A stretch of DNA of 64,000 nucleotides from Halothiobacillus sp045689735 (GCF_045689735.1 NZ_CP142685.1:372001-436000), one strand, 5' to 3'; counted from the stretch's first letter, positions 24,402 through 34,043 are shown. Program-made: numbers and translations. Notes: a model not told the origin generated them from the sequence alone.

Positions 24402-26234
24402 ATGAAAAACAACAACCTGAAGAATATCGCGATCATTGCTCACGTTGACCACGGCAAGACGACCCTGGTCGATAAGCTGCTGCAGCAATCCGGCACGCTG
24501 GATGCCCGAGCCGATACCGGTGAGCGGGTGATGGATTCGAATGCCATCGAAAAAGAGCGGGGCATCACGATTCTGGCGAAGAACACGGCGATCCGCTGGA
24601 CGAGTCCGTCGGGTGAGCAATACCGCATCAATATCGTCGATACCCCCGGTCACGCCGATTTTGGCGGAGAGGTTGAGCGGGTGTTGTCGATGGTGGATTC
24701 GGTCTTGCTGTTGGTCGATGCAGTCGATGGCCCGATGCCGCAAACGCGTTTTGTGACCCAAAAGGCGTTCGAGCACGGCTTGAAGCCCATTGTGGTCGTG
24801 AACAAGGTCGATCGTCCGGGGTCACGGCCGCAGTGGGTGGTCGATCAGGTGTTCGATTTGTTTGATCGCCTGGGGGCGAGCGACGAGCAGTTGGATTTCC
24901 CGATTGTCTATGCCTCGGCGCTCAATGGCTATGCCGGGCTGGAAGATACGGTGCGCGATGGCGATATGACTGCGTTGTTTCAGGCGATCGTCGATCATGT
25001 GCCGGCACCGGATGTGGATGTCGATGGCCCGTTCCAGATGCAGGTTTCCAGTCTCGATTACAACCCGTACATGGGCGTGCTTGGGATTGGCCGGATCAAG
25101 CGCGGCCGCGTCAAAACCAACACCCAGGTGAAGGTGATGGATCGTGAAGGCAATGTGCGCTCCGGTCGTATGTTGCAGATCATGGGCTTTCACGGCCTGG
25201 ATCGAGTCGAAGTGCCCAGTGCCGAAGCCGGCGACATCATCGTGTTTTCCGGCCTCGATCCGCTCTTCATCTCCGATACCATTTGCGATCCGGACGCGGT
25301 GGAAATGCTCCCGCCGCTGACCATCGACGAGCCGACCGTGAGCATGACCTTCCAGGTCAACACTTCACCGTTTGCCGGCAAAGAAGGCAAATTCGTCACC
25401 AGTCGCCAGATTCGCGACCGGCTGCACAAAGAGCTGCTCCACAATGTGGCGCTGCGGGTGGAAGATACCGAGGATGGCGACAAATTCCGCGTCTCGGGTC
25501 GTGGCGAGCTGCACTTGTCGGTGCTGATCGAAAACATGCGCCGCGAGGGGTTTGAACTCGCCGTCGGGCGACCGGAAGTCATCATTCGTGAAGTCGATGG
25601 CCAAAAACAGGAGCCCTACGAGCAACTGGTGGTCGATATTGAAGAAATCCATCAAGGCGGGGTGATGGAAAAGCTCGGTATTCGCCGGGCGGAAATGCGC
25701 AACATGCAGCCGGATGGCAAAGGCCGGGTTCGGCTCGAATACATGATCCCGTCGCGCGGCTTGATTGGCTTCCGCACCGAGTTTTTAACGGCGACCCAAG
25801 GAACCGGCTTGCTGTTTTCCGTGTTCGATCATTACGGGGAATACAAGCCGGGTACCGTTGGTCAGCGCATCAATGGCGTGTTGATTGCTAACGAAACCGG
25901 CAAGGCGCTGGCCTATGCGATTTTCAACCTGCAGGATCGCGGCCGCATGATGATCGGGCATGGTGACGAGGTCTACGAAGGCCAGGTCGTCGGCATCCAC
26001 TCGCGGGACAACGACCTGACCGTCAATGTGCTCAAAGGCAAAAAACTCACCAACATGCGCGCCTCGGGGACGGATGAGGCCTTGATTCTGGTGCCCCCGA
26101 TCCGCTATACCCTGGAGCAAGCGCTGGAATTCATTGACGACGACGAGCTGGTCGAAGTGACGCCGTCGTCGATCCGCATTCGGAAAAAATGGCTGACCGA
26201 GCTTGATCGCAAGCGATACGGGCGTGGTGACTAA
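24402..26234 (+). CDS. typA: Ribosome-associated GTPase TypA/BipA
   Basis: Translational GTPase of the EF-G superfamily that binds the 70S ribosome and aids 50S assembly and stress or cold adaptation. G1 AHVDHGKTTL lies at residues 13-22, G3 is DTPGHADF and G4 is NKVD. Domain II, the EF-G III/V-like domains and the BipA-specific C-terminal domain (EYMIPSRGLIGFRTEFL onward) are all present. The open frame starts at 24249, but the ATG at 24402 matches the family start MKNNNLKNIAIIAHV. The 610-residue length is normal. Confidence 0.97.
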   Translation: MKNNNLKNIAIIAHVDHGKTTLVDKLLQQSGTLDARADTGERVMDSNAIEKERGITILAKNTAIRWTSPSGEQYRINIVDTPGHADFGGEVERVLSMVDSVLLLVDAVDGPMPQTRFVTQKAFEHGLKPIVVVNKVDRPGSRPQWVVDQVFDLFDRLGASDEQLDFPIVYASALNGYAGLEDTVRDGDMTALFQAIVDHVPAPDVDVDGPFQMQVSSLDYNPYMGVLGIGRIKRGRVKTNTQVKVMDREGNVRSGRMLQIMGFHGLDRVEVPSAEAGDIIVFSGLDPLFISDTICDPDAVEMLPPLTIDEPTVSMTFQVNTSPFAGKEGKFVTSRQIRDRLHKELLHNVALRVEDTEDGDKFRVSGRGELHLSVLIENMRREGFELAVGRPEVIIREVDGQKQEPYEQLVVDIEEIHQGGVMEKLGIRRAEMRNMQPDGKGRVRLEYMIPSRGLIGFRTEFLTATQGTGLLFSVFDHYGEYKPGTVGQRINGVLIANETGKALAYAIFNLQDRGRMMIGHGDEVYEGQVVGIHSRDNDLTVNVLKGKKLTNMRASGTDEALILVPPIRYTLEQALEFIDDDELVEVTPSSIRIRKKWLTELDRKRYGRGD

Positions 26235-26277
26235 GCGAACTCCAGTGAGTGTGGGTCAGCGAGTGTGGAGATGAACC

Positions 26278-27633
26278 ATGTTTGAGAACCTGTCACAGCG
26301 TTTAGGCAACCTGTTCGATAGTCTGCGTGGCCAAGGGCGGCTCACCGAAGACAACATCAAGGATGCGTTGCGCGAAGTGCGCATGGCCTTGCTGGAGGCC
26401 GATGTGGCGCTGCCGGTGGTGCGCGACTTCATTCAGGGTGTCAAAGAACGCGCGGTGGGCGCCGAGGTGCTGAAAAGCCTGTCCCCCGGGCAAGTGTTCA
26501 TCAAGATCGTTCACGATGAATTGACCCGCCTGATGGGGCAGGAAAACAGCGCGCTCAACCTCGCCGCACAGCCGCCCGCGATTGTTTTGATGGCCGGTTT
26601 GCAGGGTGCGGGTAAAACCACGACCGTGGGTAAGCTGGGTCGCCTGCTGCTGACGCGCGAACGGAAAAAGGTGCTGGTGGTCAGTGCGGATGTGTACCGC
26701 CCGGCCGCGATTAAACAGCTCGAAACGGTGGCAAAACAGGTCGATGTGGATTTCTTTCCCTCTGAAGCCACGCAGCAGCCCCTAGAGATTGTGACGGCGG
26801 CGGTGCGCCACGCCCGGCAAGGGTTTTATGATGTGTTGCTGGTCGATACCGCCGGCCGGTTGCATGTCGATGCCGAGATGATGGATGAAGTACGCGCTCT
26901 GCATGCCGCGCTCAAACCCGTGGAAACGCTGTTCGTTGTCGATGCCATGACCGGCCAGGATGCCGCCAATACCGCGCGTGCGTTCAGCGAGGCACTCCCT
27001 CTCACGGGCGTGGTGCTGACGAAGGCCGATGGGGACGCGCGCGGCGGCGCGGCCTTGTCCGTGCGCGCAATTACCGGTCAGCCGATCAAATTCATCGGGA
27101 TGGGCGAGAAGCTCGATGCGCTGGAACCCTTTCATCCGGAACGGATTGCCTCGCGCATTCTGGGTATGGGCGATGTGGTTTCCCTGGTCGAGCAGGCGCA
27201 GCGCAGTGTCGATACCGCCAAAGCACAAGCCTTGGCCGACAAGGTGCGTGCGGGGAAAGGCTTCACCTTGGTCGATATGCGCGATCAATTCGAGCAGATG
27301 CTCAATATGGGGGGCATCCACGGCCTGATGGACAAGCTACCGGGCATGGGGCGGCTGTCTGCGGATGCCAAATCGCATATCGATGATCGGGATATTCGGC
27401 GGATGATTGCCATCATCAATTCCATGACCCCTGCAGAACGGCTCCAGCCGGATTTGATCAAAGGTTCGCGCAAGCGGCGGATTGCCCTGGGTTCGGGCAT
27501 GGCGGTGCATGATGTCAACCGCTTGCTCAAACAGCATCGGGATATGAGCGACATGATGAAGAAGTTCTCTGGCGGGGGTATCAAGAAAATGATGCGTGCG
27601 CTCAAGGGACGGGTGCCCGGGTTGCCAATCTAA
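26278..27633 (+). CDS. ffh: Signal recognition particle protein Ffh
   Basis: SRP54 GTPase that with 4.5S RNA targets inner-membrane proteins to FtsY and SecYEG. N domain at residues 1-85; G domain with G1 GLQGAGKTTTVGKLG at about 105-119, DTAGR and TKADGDARGG. The M domain is from about 300, with the methionine-rich groove (MLNMGGIHGLMDKLPGMG) and the RNA-binding segment IKGSRKRRIALGSGM. Length 451 residues. The nearest neighbour downstream is tRNA-Leu; rpsP-rimM-trmD, which follow ffh in many relatives, are not here. Confidence 0.98.
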   Translation: MFENLSQRLGNLFDSLRGQGRLTEDNIKDALREVRMALLEADVALPVVRDFIQGVKERAVGAEVLKSLSPGQVFIKIVHDELTRLMGQENSALNLAAQPPAIVLMAGLQGAGKTTTVGKLGRLLLTRERKKVLVVSADVYRPAAIKQLETVAKQVDVDFFPSEATQQPLEIVTAAVRHARQGFYDVLLVDTAGRLHVDAEMMDEVRALHAALKPVETLFVVDAMTGQDAANTARAFSEALPLTGVVLTKADGDARGGAALSVRAITGQPIKFIGMGEKLDALEPFHPERIASRILGMGDVVSLVEQAQRSVDTAKAQALADKVRAGKGFTLVDMRDQFEQMLNMGGIHGLMDKLPGMGRLSADAKSHIDDRDIRRMIAIINSMTPAERLQPDLIKGSRKRRIALGSGMAVHDVNRLLKQHRDMSDMMKKFSGGGIKKMMRALKGRVPGLPI

Positions 27634-27738
27634 CGACGCGATGTGTCCAGGGGCGTACCGACAAGCTCCGGCCAGGGTTTCTTGGGCATGGCGATGAAGG
27701 TTATGCCGTAGATAGTCAAACAACATAGGCAAATACGG

Positions 27739-27767
27739 CTGCCGGTTTTTGCGAACTCGGGTATACT
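27739..27767 (+). promoter_or_regulatory. Probable tRNA-Leu promoter with GC-rich discriminator
   Basis: TATACT at 27762-27767 with a weak -35 CTGCCG 17 bases upstream, followed directly by CCCCCGCC. A GC-rich stretch between -10 and start is known for promoters under stringent (ppGpp) control. It is placed about 40 bases before the tRNA 5' end. Confidence 0.55.
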
Positions 27768-27808
27768 CCCCCGCCTGATTTTATCCTGGCGGCTTGCCCG
27801 TGGGATCA

Positions 27809-27892
27809 GCGAGAGTGGCGGAATTGGTAGACGCACTGGATTTAGGTTCCAGCGCCTTTGGCGTAAGAGTTCGAGTCTCTTCTCTCGCACCA
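27809..27892 (+). tRNA. tRNA-Leu (anticodon UAG)
   Basis: The acceptor stem GCGAGAG pairs with CTCTCGC, and the CCA end is encoded (27890-27892). The D-arm has GGCGGAATTGGTAGACGC. The anticodon stem is CTGGA/TCCAG with loop TTTAGGT, giving TAG, which reads CUN codons. A long variable arm (GCCTTTGGC) marks a class II tRNA, and the T-arm loop is TTCGAGT. Total length 84 bases, complete. Confidence 0.97.
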
Positions 27893-27990
27893 AATTTTGG
27901 CTTTTGGGGATGACCGCAGGCAGTTGCCTTCGGGCGCTTTCCCATCAGCCGTTCGTTTTCGTTTTGCCGTATTTTTGAGGTTGAGTGAAC

Positions 27991-29283
27991 ATGCAGGTTC
28001 AGTTGCAGTCATCCGAGGGTCTGGTTCGCCGTCTGGCCATCGAAGTTCCCGCACAGCAGATTGATACAGAAGTTGACCGTCGCATCAAAGACATGGCGCG
28101 CCGTGTGCGGATTGATGGTTTCCGTCCTGGTAAGGCACCCTTGCCGGTGGTGCGGCAGCGTTATCAGGGTCAAGTGCGCGATGAGGTGGTCGGGGATGTG
28201 ATGGGGCGTGCCTATCACGAGGCGGTGGCCGAGCAAAACCTCCGGCCGGCTGGCAATCCATCCATTGAGTCCGTTGACAGCAATCCGGGCGAAAACCTGA
28301 AGTTCGTGGCTGCGTTGGAGGTATATCCAGAGTTCGCCATTGGGGATTTGTCGGCGCTGTCGATCGAGACGGTGACTGCCGAAGTGACCGACGCGGATGT
28401 CGAGGACATGCTCGGCACGCTGCGCGAGCAAAACGCGGGCTGGAAAACGGTAGCACGGGCTGCCGCCGAGGGGGATCGCGTCACGGTGGATTTTGCCGGT
28501 ACCCTGGACGGTGTGGCGTTTGACGGGGGTACAGGCACTGGCATGACGGTCGTTCTCGGTGAAAAACGCATGCTGGCCGATTTCGAGAAAGGCATCGAAG
28601 GCATTGTCGCCGGCGAACCGGCGCGGGTATTCGATGTCGCCTTCCCGGAGGATTATCCGGTGGAAAACCTCAAGGGGAAAACCGCGCAATTCACGGTGAC
28701 CGCTACCCTGGTTGAGGAAAAAGAGATCCCCCCACTCGATGACGCCTTTGCCGCAAAATTTGGCTCCGCCTCCGTTGCTGAACTCAAGGCGGATGTCCGT
28801 AAAAACATGGAGCGCGAGCTCAAGCAGGCGCTCAAGCGCCAAGTGAAAGACAAGGTCATCACGGCGGTGGCCGATAGTCTGGATTTTGCCGTGCCCAATG
28901 CTTTGATCAACGAAGAAGCAGTGGCGATGCGCGATGGTTTCGTGCGTCAAAATTTACCCGGTGCGGATGCCAGTAAATTTGACGCCAGCCTGTTCAACGA
29001 ACAGGCAGCGCGTCGGGTGAAGATGGGGCTGGTGATCATGGAACTGGTGAAATCTGCGGATTTGCGGGTCGATGAGGCACTGGTTGAGGAGTTCATCCAG
29101 GATGTCGCGGCCGCTTATGATGAGCCGGAGCAAGTGGTTGCCAGCTACAAGGGTGATCGCGAACTGATGAGCAATGCCCGCACCGTGGTATTGGAACAGC
29201 AGGCGGTGGATTATGTGCTGAGTAAAGCTCAAGTCACCACCAACACGCTGGCATTCAAGGCCGTGATGAATCCGCAGGGCTAA
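27991..29283 (+). CDS. tig: Trigger factor
   Basis: Ribosome-bound chaperone and peptidyl-prolyl isomerase for nascent chains. The N-terminal ribosome-binding domain (about 1-115) includes the signature GFRPGKAP at about residues 43-50. A FKBP-type PPIase domain spans about 150-235 (EGDRVTVDFAGTLDGVAF). The C-terminal helical chaperone arms run to residue 430. An in-frame GTG at 27985 is possible, but the ATG at 27991 is the family-like start (MQVQLQSSEGLVRR), with TGAGG 10 bases upstream. It heads the tig-clpP-clpX-lon cluster but has its own terminator. Confidence 0.97.
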   Translation: MQVQLQSSEGLVRRLAIEVPAQQIDTEVDRRIKDMARRVRIDGFRPGKAPLPVVRQRYQGQVRDEVVGDVMGRAYHEAVAEQNLRPAGNPSIESVDSNPGENLKFVAALEVYPEFAIGDLSALSIETVTAEVTDADVEDMLGTLREQNAGWKTVARAAAEGDRVTVDFAGTLDGVAFDGGTGTGMTVVLGEKRMLADFEKGIEGIVAGEPARVFDVAFPEDYPVENLKGKTAQFTVTATLVEEKEIPPLDDAFAAKFGSASVAELKADVRKNMERELKQALKRQVKDKVITAVADSLDFAVPNALINEEAVAMRDGFVRQNLPGADASKFDASLFNEQAARRVKMGLVIMELVKSADLRVDEALVEEFIQDVAAAYDEPEQVVASYKGDRELMSNARTVVLEQQAVDYVLSKAQVTTNTLAFKAVMNPQG

Positions 29284-29299
29284 GGGCTTGTTCGTATGG

Positions 29300-29346
29300 C
29301 GGCGCGATGCTGATGATCTGAGGTCATCAGATCGCGCCGTTACTTT
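29300..29346 (+). terminator. Intrinsic terminator after tig
   Basis: CGGCGCGAT (29300-29308) pairs with ATCGCGCCG (29331-29339), and CTGATGA (29310-29316) pairs with TCATCAG (29324-29330). One bulged G interrupts the 16 bp stem. TTACTTTTT follows. Suggests clpP has its own promoter. Confidence 0.8.
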
Positions 29347-29410
29347 TTGCCCGGTTGCCGCGTGCCCCCCGCCCATGGCCGGGGAAATCCTGATACAGTC
29401 CGACAGTCGC

Positions 29411-29427
29411 GGTTCGTTTAACGAACC
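29411..29427. promoter_or_regulatory. 17 bp perfect palindrome upstream of clpP
   Basis: GGTTCGTT-T-AACGAACC, two 8 bp arms around a single T, lies about 53 bases before the clpP start in the promoter-sized gap. It looks like an operator for a dimeric repressor. The regulator is unknown. Confidence 0.45.
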
Positions 29428-29479
29428 TGCCAGCGCGTATTCTCGCGGTGTTTGTGAAGCAAATGTGTAGGTTATCCGA

Positions 29480-30100
29480 ATGAATCATCCCCTGATGCAG
29501 TTATCCCCGGAACTGGCCACCTTGGTGCCGATGGTGGTCGAACAGACTTCTCGTGGCGAGCGTGCCTACGATATTTATTCGCGGCTCTTGAAAGAACGGG
29601 TCATTTTTATCGTGGGGCCGATTGAAGACCACATGGCCAATCTCGTGGTGGCACAGCTTTTGTTTCTGGAATCGGAAAACCCGGACAAAGACATTCATCT
29701 GTATATCAACTCGCCGGGGGGTGTGGTCACGGCCGGGATGTCGATTTACGACACCATGCAGTTCATCAAGCCGGATGTCTCGACGCTGTGCATTGGTCAG
29801 GCGGCCAGCATGGGCGCCGTGTTGTTGGCGGGTGGGGCGGCCGGTAAGCGTTACGCCCTGCCCAATTCGCGCGTGATGATTCACCAACCACTCGGCGGGT
29901 TTCAGGGGCAAGCGTCTGACATCAAGATTCACGCAGAAGAAATCATCAAACTGCGCCACAGCTTGAACGGCATCCTGGCGGATCACTGCAAACAGCCGAT
30001 TGAAGTCATCGAACGGGACACGGAGCGCGATAAATTCCTTTCAGCGAACGAAGCCGTGGACTATGGTTTGATTGATGCCGTGCTCTCCAAGCGCGCGTGA
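29480..30100 (+). CDS. clpP: ATP-dependent Clp protease proteolytic subunit ClpP
   Basis: Serine peptidase forming the tetradecameric barrel that degrades substrates unfolded by ClpX or ClpA. The catalytic Ser is in GQAASMGAVLLAGG (about residue 111), the His in MIHQPLGGFQGQASD (about 136), and the Asp in the following IERDTERDKF region. The N-terminal ERAYDIYSRLLKERVIFIVG is typical. Length 206 residues, including a short propeptide. Only 45 bases separate it from clpX, so they are probably one operon. Confidence 0.98.
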   Translation: MNHPLMQLSPELATLVPMVVEQTSRGERAYDIYSRLLKERVIFIVGPIEDHMANLVVAQLLFLESENPDKDIHLYINSPGGVVTAGMSIYDTMQFIKPDVSTLCIGQAASMGAVLLAGGAAGKRYALPNSRVMIHQPLGGFQGQASDIKIHAEEIIKLRHSLNGILADHCKQPIEVIERDTERDKFLSANEAVDYGLIDAVLSKRA

Positions 30101-30145
30101 TTTCCAAGAAGAGAAGGGCGGTTGACCGCCGAGCGAGAGGCTCGT

Positions 30146-31444
30146 ATGGCTAAAAGTACTAAATCTTCCGACCAAGATCGGTTGTCTTGTTCCTTCTGTG
30201 GCAAGCCGCAGGCAGAAGTGCGTAAGTTGATCGCGGGGCCTTCCGTGTACATTTGCGATGAATGTGTTGAGTTGTGCAACGACATTCTGCGCGAAGAGGT
30301 GGAGGCGGCTCGTGACGAGGCGCCGAGCCGCTTGCCGACACCGCGTGAACTGGTGGCCGCGCTGGATGAATATGTCATCGGCCAGGAGTTGGCGAAAAAG
30401 GCGCTGGCCGTTGCGGTCTATAACCACTACAAGCGCCTCAATCTGTTTGGCGCGCAAGTGAAGGGCAAGGCGAAAGGCGCGGAGGCGGAACCGGTTGAAC
30501 TGTCCAAATCCAATATTTTGTTGATCGGCCCGACGGGTTCCGGGAAAACGCTGCTGGCGCAAACCCTGGCGCGTTTGCTGGATGTGCCGTTCGCCATCGC
30601 GGATGCGACCACGCTGACCGAGGCGGGTTATGTCGGCGAAGATGTCGAAAACATCCTGCAGAAACTCCTGCAGCGCTGCGATTACGATGTCGAAAAAGCC
30701 CAGCATGGCATCGTGTACATCGATGAAATCGACAAAATCACCCGCAAGTCAGAAAACCCGTCGATCACGCGCGATGTCTCCGGTGAAGGGGTGCAGCAGG
30801 CGCTGCTCAAGCTGATCGAGGGGACACAGGCTTCCGTGCCCCCACAAGGCGGGCGCAAGCATCCGCAGCAGGAGTTTGTGCAGATCGACACCACCAATAT
30901 CCTGTTCATCTGCGGTGGGGCATTTGCCGGGCTCGACGGGGTGATTCGCCAGCGGATGGAAAAGGGGGGAATCGGTTTTTCCGCCGAGGTGAAGTCCAAA
31001 GACGACAAACGGGCGGCGGATGATCTGCTCTCCAAGGTTGAGTCGGAAGATCTGGTGCGGTATGGCTTGATCCCTGAGTTTATCGGCCGCTTACCGGTAG
31101 TCGCCGTGCTCAAAGAGCTGGATGAGCCGGCGTTGATGAAAATCCTGACCGAGCCGAAAAACGCGCTGGCGAAACAATACCACCGTCTGTTCGAGATGGA
31201 GGGTGTGGAGCTGGATTTGCGTGAGGAGGCCTTGCGCGAGGTGGCGCGGCAGGCGATCAAACGCAAGACGGGCGCGCGCGGGCTGCGAACCATCCTAGAA
31301 CATGTGCTGCTGGATACCATGTTCGAGGTGCCCTCCAAGGAAGATGTGACCAAGGTGGTCGTCGATGCTGCGGTCGTTCGTGGTGAAACGCCCCCGTTTC
31401 TCGTGCTGGATTCTGCCGGAAAAGCGGCAGATCAATCGGCCTGA
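30146..31444 (+). CDS. clpX: ATP-dependent Clp protease ATPase subunit ClpX
   Basis: AAA+ unfoldase delivering substrates to ClpP. The N-terminal zinc-binding domain uses CSFC and CDEC cysteines (about residues 14-41). Walker A is GPTGSGKTLLAQ at about 126-137, Walker B is IVYIDEIDKI, and the GIGFSAEV segment holds the IGF-type loop that docks on ClpP. The arginine-rich sensor 2 lies in KTGARGLR. The frame opens with TTG at 30122, but the ATG at 30146, after GAGAGG, gives the standard start and a 432-residue protein. Confidence 0.98.
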   Translation: MAKSTKSSDQDRLSCSFCGKPQAEVRKLIAGPSVYICDECVELCNDILREEVEAARDEAPSRLPTPRELVAALDEYVIGQELAKKALAVAVYNHYKRLNLFGAQVKGKAKGAEAEPVELSKSNILLIGPTGSGKTLLAQTLARLLDVPFAIADATTLTEAGYVGEDVENILQKLLQRCDYDVEKAQHGIVYIDEIDKITRKSENPSITRDVSGEGVQQALLKLIEGTQASVPPQGGRKHPQQEFVQIDTTNILFICGGAFAGLDGVIRQRMEKGGIGFSAEVKSKDDKRAADDLLSKVESEDLVRYGLIPEFIGRLPVVAVLKELDEPALMKILTEPKNALAKQYHRLFEMEGVELDLREEALREVARQAIKRKTGARGLRTILEHVLLDTMFEVPSKEDVTKVVVDAAVVRGETPPFLVLDSAGKAADQSA

Positions 31445-31479
31445 TCTACTCGTCGCGGCAGTTCTTGCTGTCGCGAACT

Positions 31480-31505
31480 CTTGAAATCCCCGTGATTGCC
31501 ATCAT
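31480..31505 (+). promoter_or_regulatory. Candidate heat-shock (sigma-32) promoter for lon
   Basis: CTTGAAA at 31480-31486 matches the sigma-32 -35 consensus. CCATCAT, 12 bases further at 31499-31505, resembles the CCCCATNT -10. The site is about 75 bases before the lon start, after a small hairpin (TCGCGGCAG/CTGTCGCGA) that may end the clpX transcript. lon is heat-shock regulated in many proteobacteria. Confidence 0.5.
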
Positions 31506-31578
31506 CAATCGGCTATGCTCACTGACATGAGCGCGCGTCCGGTGCTGTTGCCGGCGCTTTTCGAGACAGGTATTTGCC

Positions 31579-34011
31579 ATGCCGCAATCTGAACAATCTT
31601 CTGAGATGATCCCCGGTTCGCCGCGTTTTGTGCCGGTATTGCCGCTCAGGGATGTCGTGGTCTATCCCCATATGGTGATCCCGCTGTTCGTCGGGCGGGA
31701 AAAATCGGTTCGGGCATTGGAAGAGGCCATCAAAGATAACAAGCAGTTGTTGTTGATCGCGCAAAAAGATGCCGACCAGGATGATCCAGGACGACAGGAT
31801 CTGCATGAAGTGGGCACCCTGGCCAATATTTTGCAATTGCACAAGCTGCCGGACGGCACGATCAAAGTCTTGGTCGAAGGGGTCGAGCGGGTTCGGTGCA
31901 GCCAGGTCAATGAGGCGGATCTGCATTTGATTGCCCAAGTGCAAACGATTCCTGCGGCACCCTTGGGCGATGAACGCGCCCTGGAAGTCGAAGCGCGTAC
32001 GCTACTCAACCAGTTCGATGGCTATGTCAAGCTCAATAAAAAAACCCCGCCGGAAGTGTTGGCTTCCCTGGCGGGGATTGATGACATTTCGCGGCTGGCC
32101 GATACCATCGCGGCGCATATGTCCCTGAATCTGGCTGAAAAGCAGCGCATCCTGGAAACGATTGATCTGCATCAGCGAATCGAGCATTTGATGGTGCTGA
32201 TCGAATCGGAAATTGACACGCTGCAAGTCGAAAAACGCATTCGGGGTCGCGTGAAGCAGCAAATGGAGAAATCCCAGCGCGAGTATTACCTCAATGAGCA
32301 GATGAAGGCGATCCAGAAAGAATTGGGTGAGCTGGAAGACGGCGGGAGTGATCTCGACGAGCTGGAGCGCAGCATCCTGTCCGCCGGCATGCCCAAGGAA
32401 GCGTTGGATAAAGCCAAATCCGAGCTGAACAAACTTCGGATGATGTCGCCGATGTCGGCAGAAGCCTCCGTGGTGCGCAATTATCTGGACTGGATCATCG
32501 CGATTCCCTGGAAAAAACACACCAAGATCAAGCATGACCTGCCGGCAGCCGAGGCCATTCTGGAAGCCGATCATTTTGGGCTTGAGAAGGTCAAAGAGCG
32601 CATTCTGGAATATCTGGCCGTACAGCAGCGCGTGCGCAAAATGAACGGGCCGATTCTGTGTCTGGTGGGGCCGCCCGGTGTGGGGAAAACCTCGCTCGGG
32701 CAGTCGATCGCCAAAGCAACGAACCGAAAATTTGGCCGGATTGCCTTGGGCGGGGTGCGGGATGATGCCGAGATTCGCGGGCATCGCCGAACCTATGTCG
32801 GGGCTATGCCGGGTCGGATCATTCAAACGCTGAGCAAGATCGGCTCGCGCAATCCTCTGATCTTGCTGGATGAAATCGACAAGATGGCGTCGGACTTCCG
32901 TGGGGATCCTGCGGCTGCCTTGCTGGAGGTGCTGGATCCGGAGCAAAACAAAGCCTTCGCGGATCACTACATGGATATGGACATCGATATTTCCGATGTT
33001 ATGTTCGTGTGTACCGCCAACAGCATGAATATTCCCGGGCCGTTGCTTGACCGGATGGAAGTGATTCGGATCGCGGGCTACACCGAGGATGAGAAAACCG
33101 AGATCGCCGAGCGTTATTTGCTGCCGAAGCAGTTGAAAAACAACGGCCTGAAGGCGGGTGAGCTGTCGGTGAAAACCGATGCCGTTCGCGACATCATCCG
33201 GTACTACACCCGGGAGGCCGGGGTGCGCAATCTGGAACGCGATCTTGCCAAGGTTGCGCGGAAGGTCGTGCGCAAACTGGTTACGAATGAGCAGAAGCCG
33301 CCGGTGGTGGTGGATGCGAATGTTCTCGACCAGTATCTGGGCGTACACCGGTTTGAATTCGGCAAGGTGGAACACCCCGATCAGGTTGGGCAAGTCACCG
33401 GGCTGGCCTGGACGGAAGTCGGTGGGGATTTGCTCACCATCGAAGCGGCGACCATGCCGGGCAAAGGGAATCTGAAATACACCGGGCAGCTCGGCGAAGT
33501 GATGCAGGAATCCATTCAGGCCGCGCTGACGGTGGTGCGTTCGCGTGCCGTTGGTTTGGGCATTGATCCGGAATTCAGCCAAAAAACCGATTTGCATGTG
33601 CATGTCCCGGAAGGCGCCACGCCGAAAGATGGGCCGTCCGCAGGCTCCGCCATGTGCACGGCGATGGTTTCGGCGCTCACCGGAATTCCGGTCAAAGCTA
33701 CCGTGGCCATGACCGGCGAAATTACCCTGCGCGGTGAAGTGCTGCCTATCGGTGGTCTCAAGGAAAAACTGTTGGCAGCACAACGCGGCGGCATCACGCT
33801 GGTTTTGATTCCGGAAGGCAATCGAAAAGATCTGGTTGAAATTCCTGAGAAAATCAAAAATTCGCTCGATATCCGTCCGGTGCGTTGGATCGACGAAGTG
33901 CTGGACTTGGCCTTGATCACGCCGCCCACCCCTCGACCGGTCGAGCCGGCCGACCCCCTGCGGGCGGAAGAGGGCAAGCGAATCGATGAACTGGGCGCCA
34001 CGGCTCATTGA
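31579..34011 (+). CDS. lon: ATP-dependent protease La (Lon)
   Basis: Soluble AAA+ serine protease degrading damaged and regulatory proteins. The N-terminal substrate-binding LON domain covers residues about 15-210, and a coiled-coil helical region about 215-300 (KSQREYYLNEQMKAIQKELGE-like). Walker A is GPPGVGKTSLGQS at about 364-376 and Walker B is ILLDEIDKM. The protease domain has the catalytic Ser in PKDGPSAGSAM (about 686) and the Lys in KEKLLAAQRGG (about 729). Length 810 residues, close to the usual 780-800. Start ATG at 31579. Confidence 0.98.
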   Translation: MPQSEQSSEMIPGSPRFVPVLPLRDVVVYPHMVIPLFVGREKSVRALEEAIKDNKQLLLIAQKDADQDDPGRQDLHEVGTLANILQLHKLPDGTIKVLVEGVERVRCSQVNEADLHLIAQVQTIPAAPLGDERALEVEARTLLNQFDGYVKLNKKTPPEVLASLAGIDDISRLADTIAAHMSLNLAEKQRILETIDLHQRIEHLMVLIESEIDTLQVEKRIRGRVKQQMEKSQREYYLNEQMKAIQKELGELEDGGSDLDELERSILSAGMPKEALDKAKSELNKLRMMSPMSAEASVVRNYLDWIIAIPWKKHTKIKHDLPAAEAILEADHFGLEKVKERILEYLAVQQRVRKMNGPILCLVGPPGVGKTSLGQSIAKATNRKFGRIALGGVRDDAEIRGHRRTYVGAMPGRIIQTLSKIGSRNPLILLDEIDKMASDFRGDPAAALLEVLDPEQNKAFADHYMDMDIDISDVMFVCTANSMNIPGPLLDRMEVIRIAGYTEDEKTEIAERYLLPKQLKNNGLKAGELSVKTDAVRDIIRYYTREAGVRNLERDLAKVARKVVRKLVTNEQKPPVVVDANVLDQYLGVHRFEFGKVEHPDQVGQVTGLAWTEVGGDLLTIEAATMPGKGNLKYTGQLGEVMQESIQAALTVVRSRAVGLGIDPEFSQKTDLHVHVPEGATPKDGPSAGSAMCTAMVSALTGIPVKATVAMTGEITLRGEVLPIGGLKEKLLAAQRGGITLVLIPEGNRKDLVEIPEKIKNSLDIRPVRWIDEVLDLALITPPTPRPVEPADPLRAEEGKRIDELGATAH

Positions 34012-34043
34012 CCGGTCGGCAGGAGAATGTGCGCTGCACTTGG

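Noticed and set aside
32002..34008. 668-codon open frame antisense to lon
   Set aside because: Its composition follows third-position GC bias of the lon codons on the other strand, there is no recognisable domain, and lon is certain in the forward frame.
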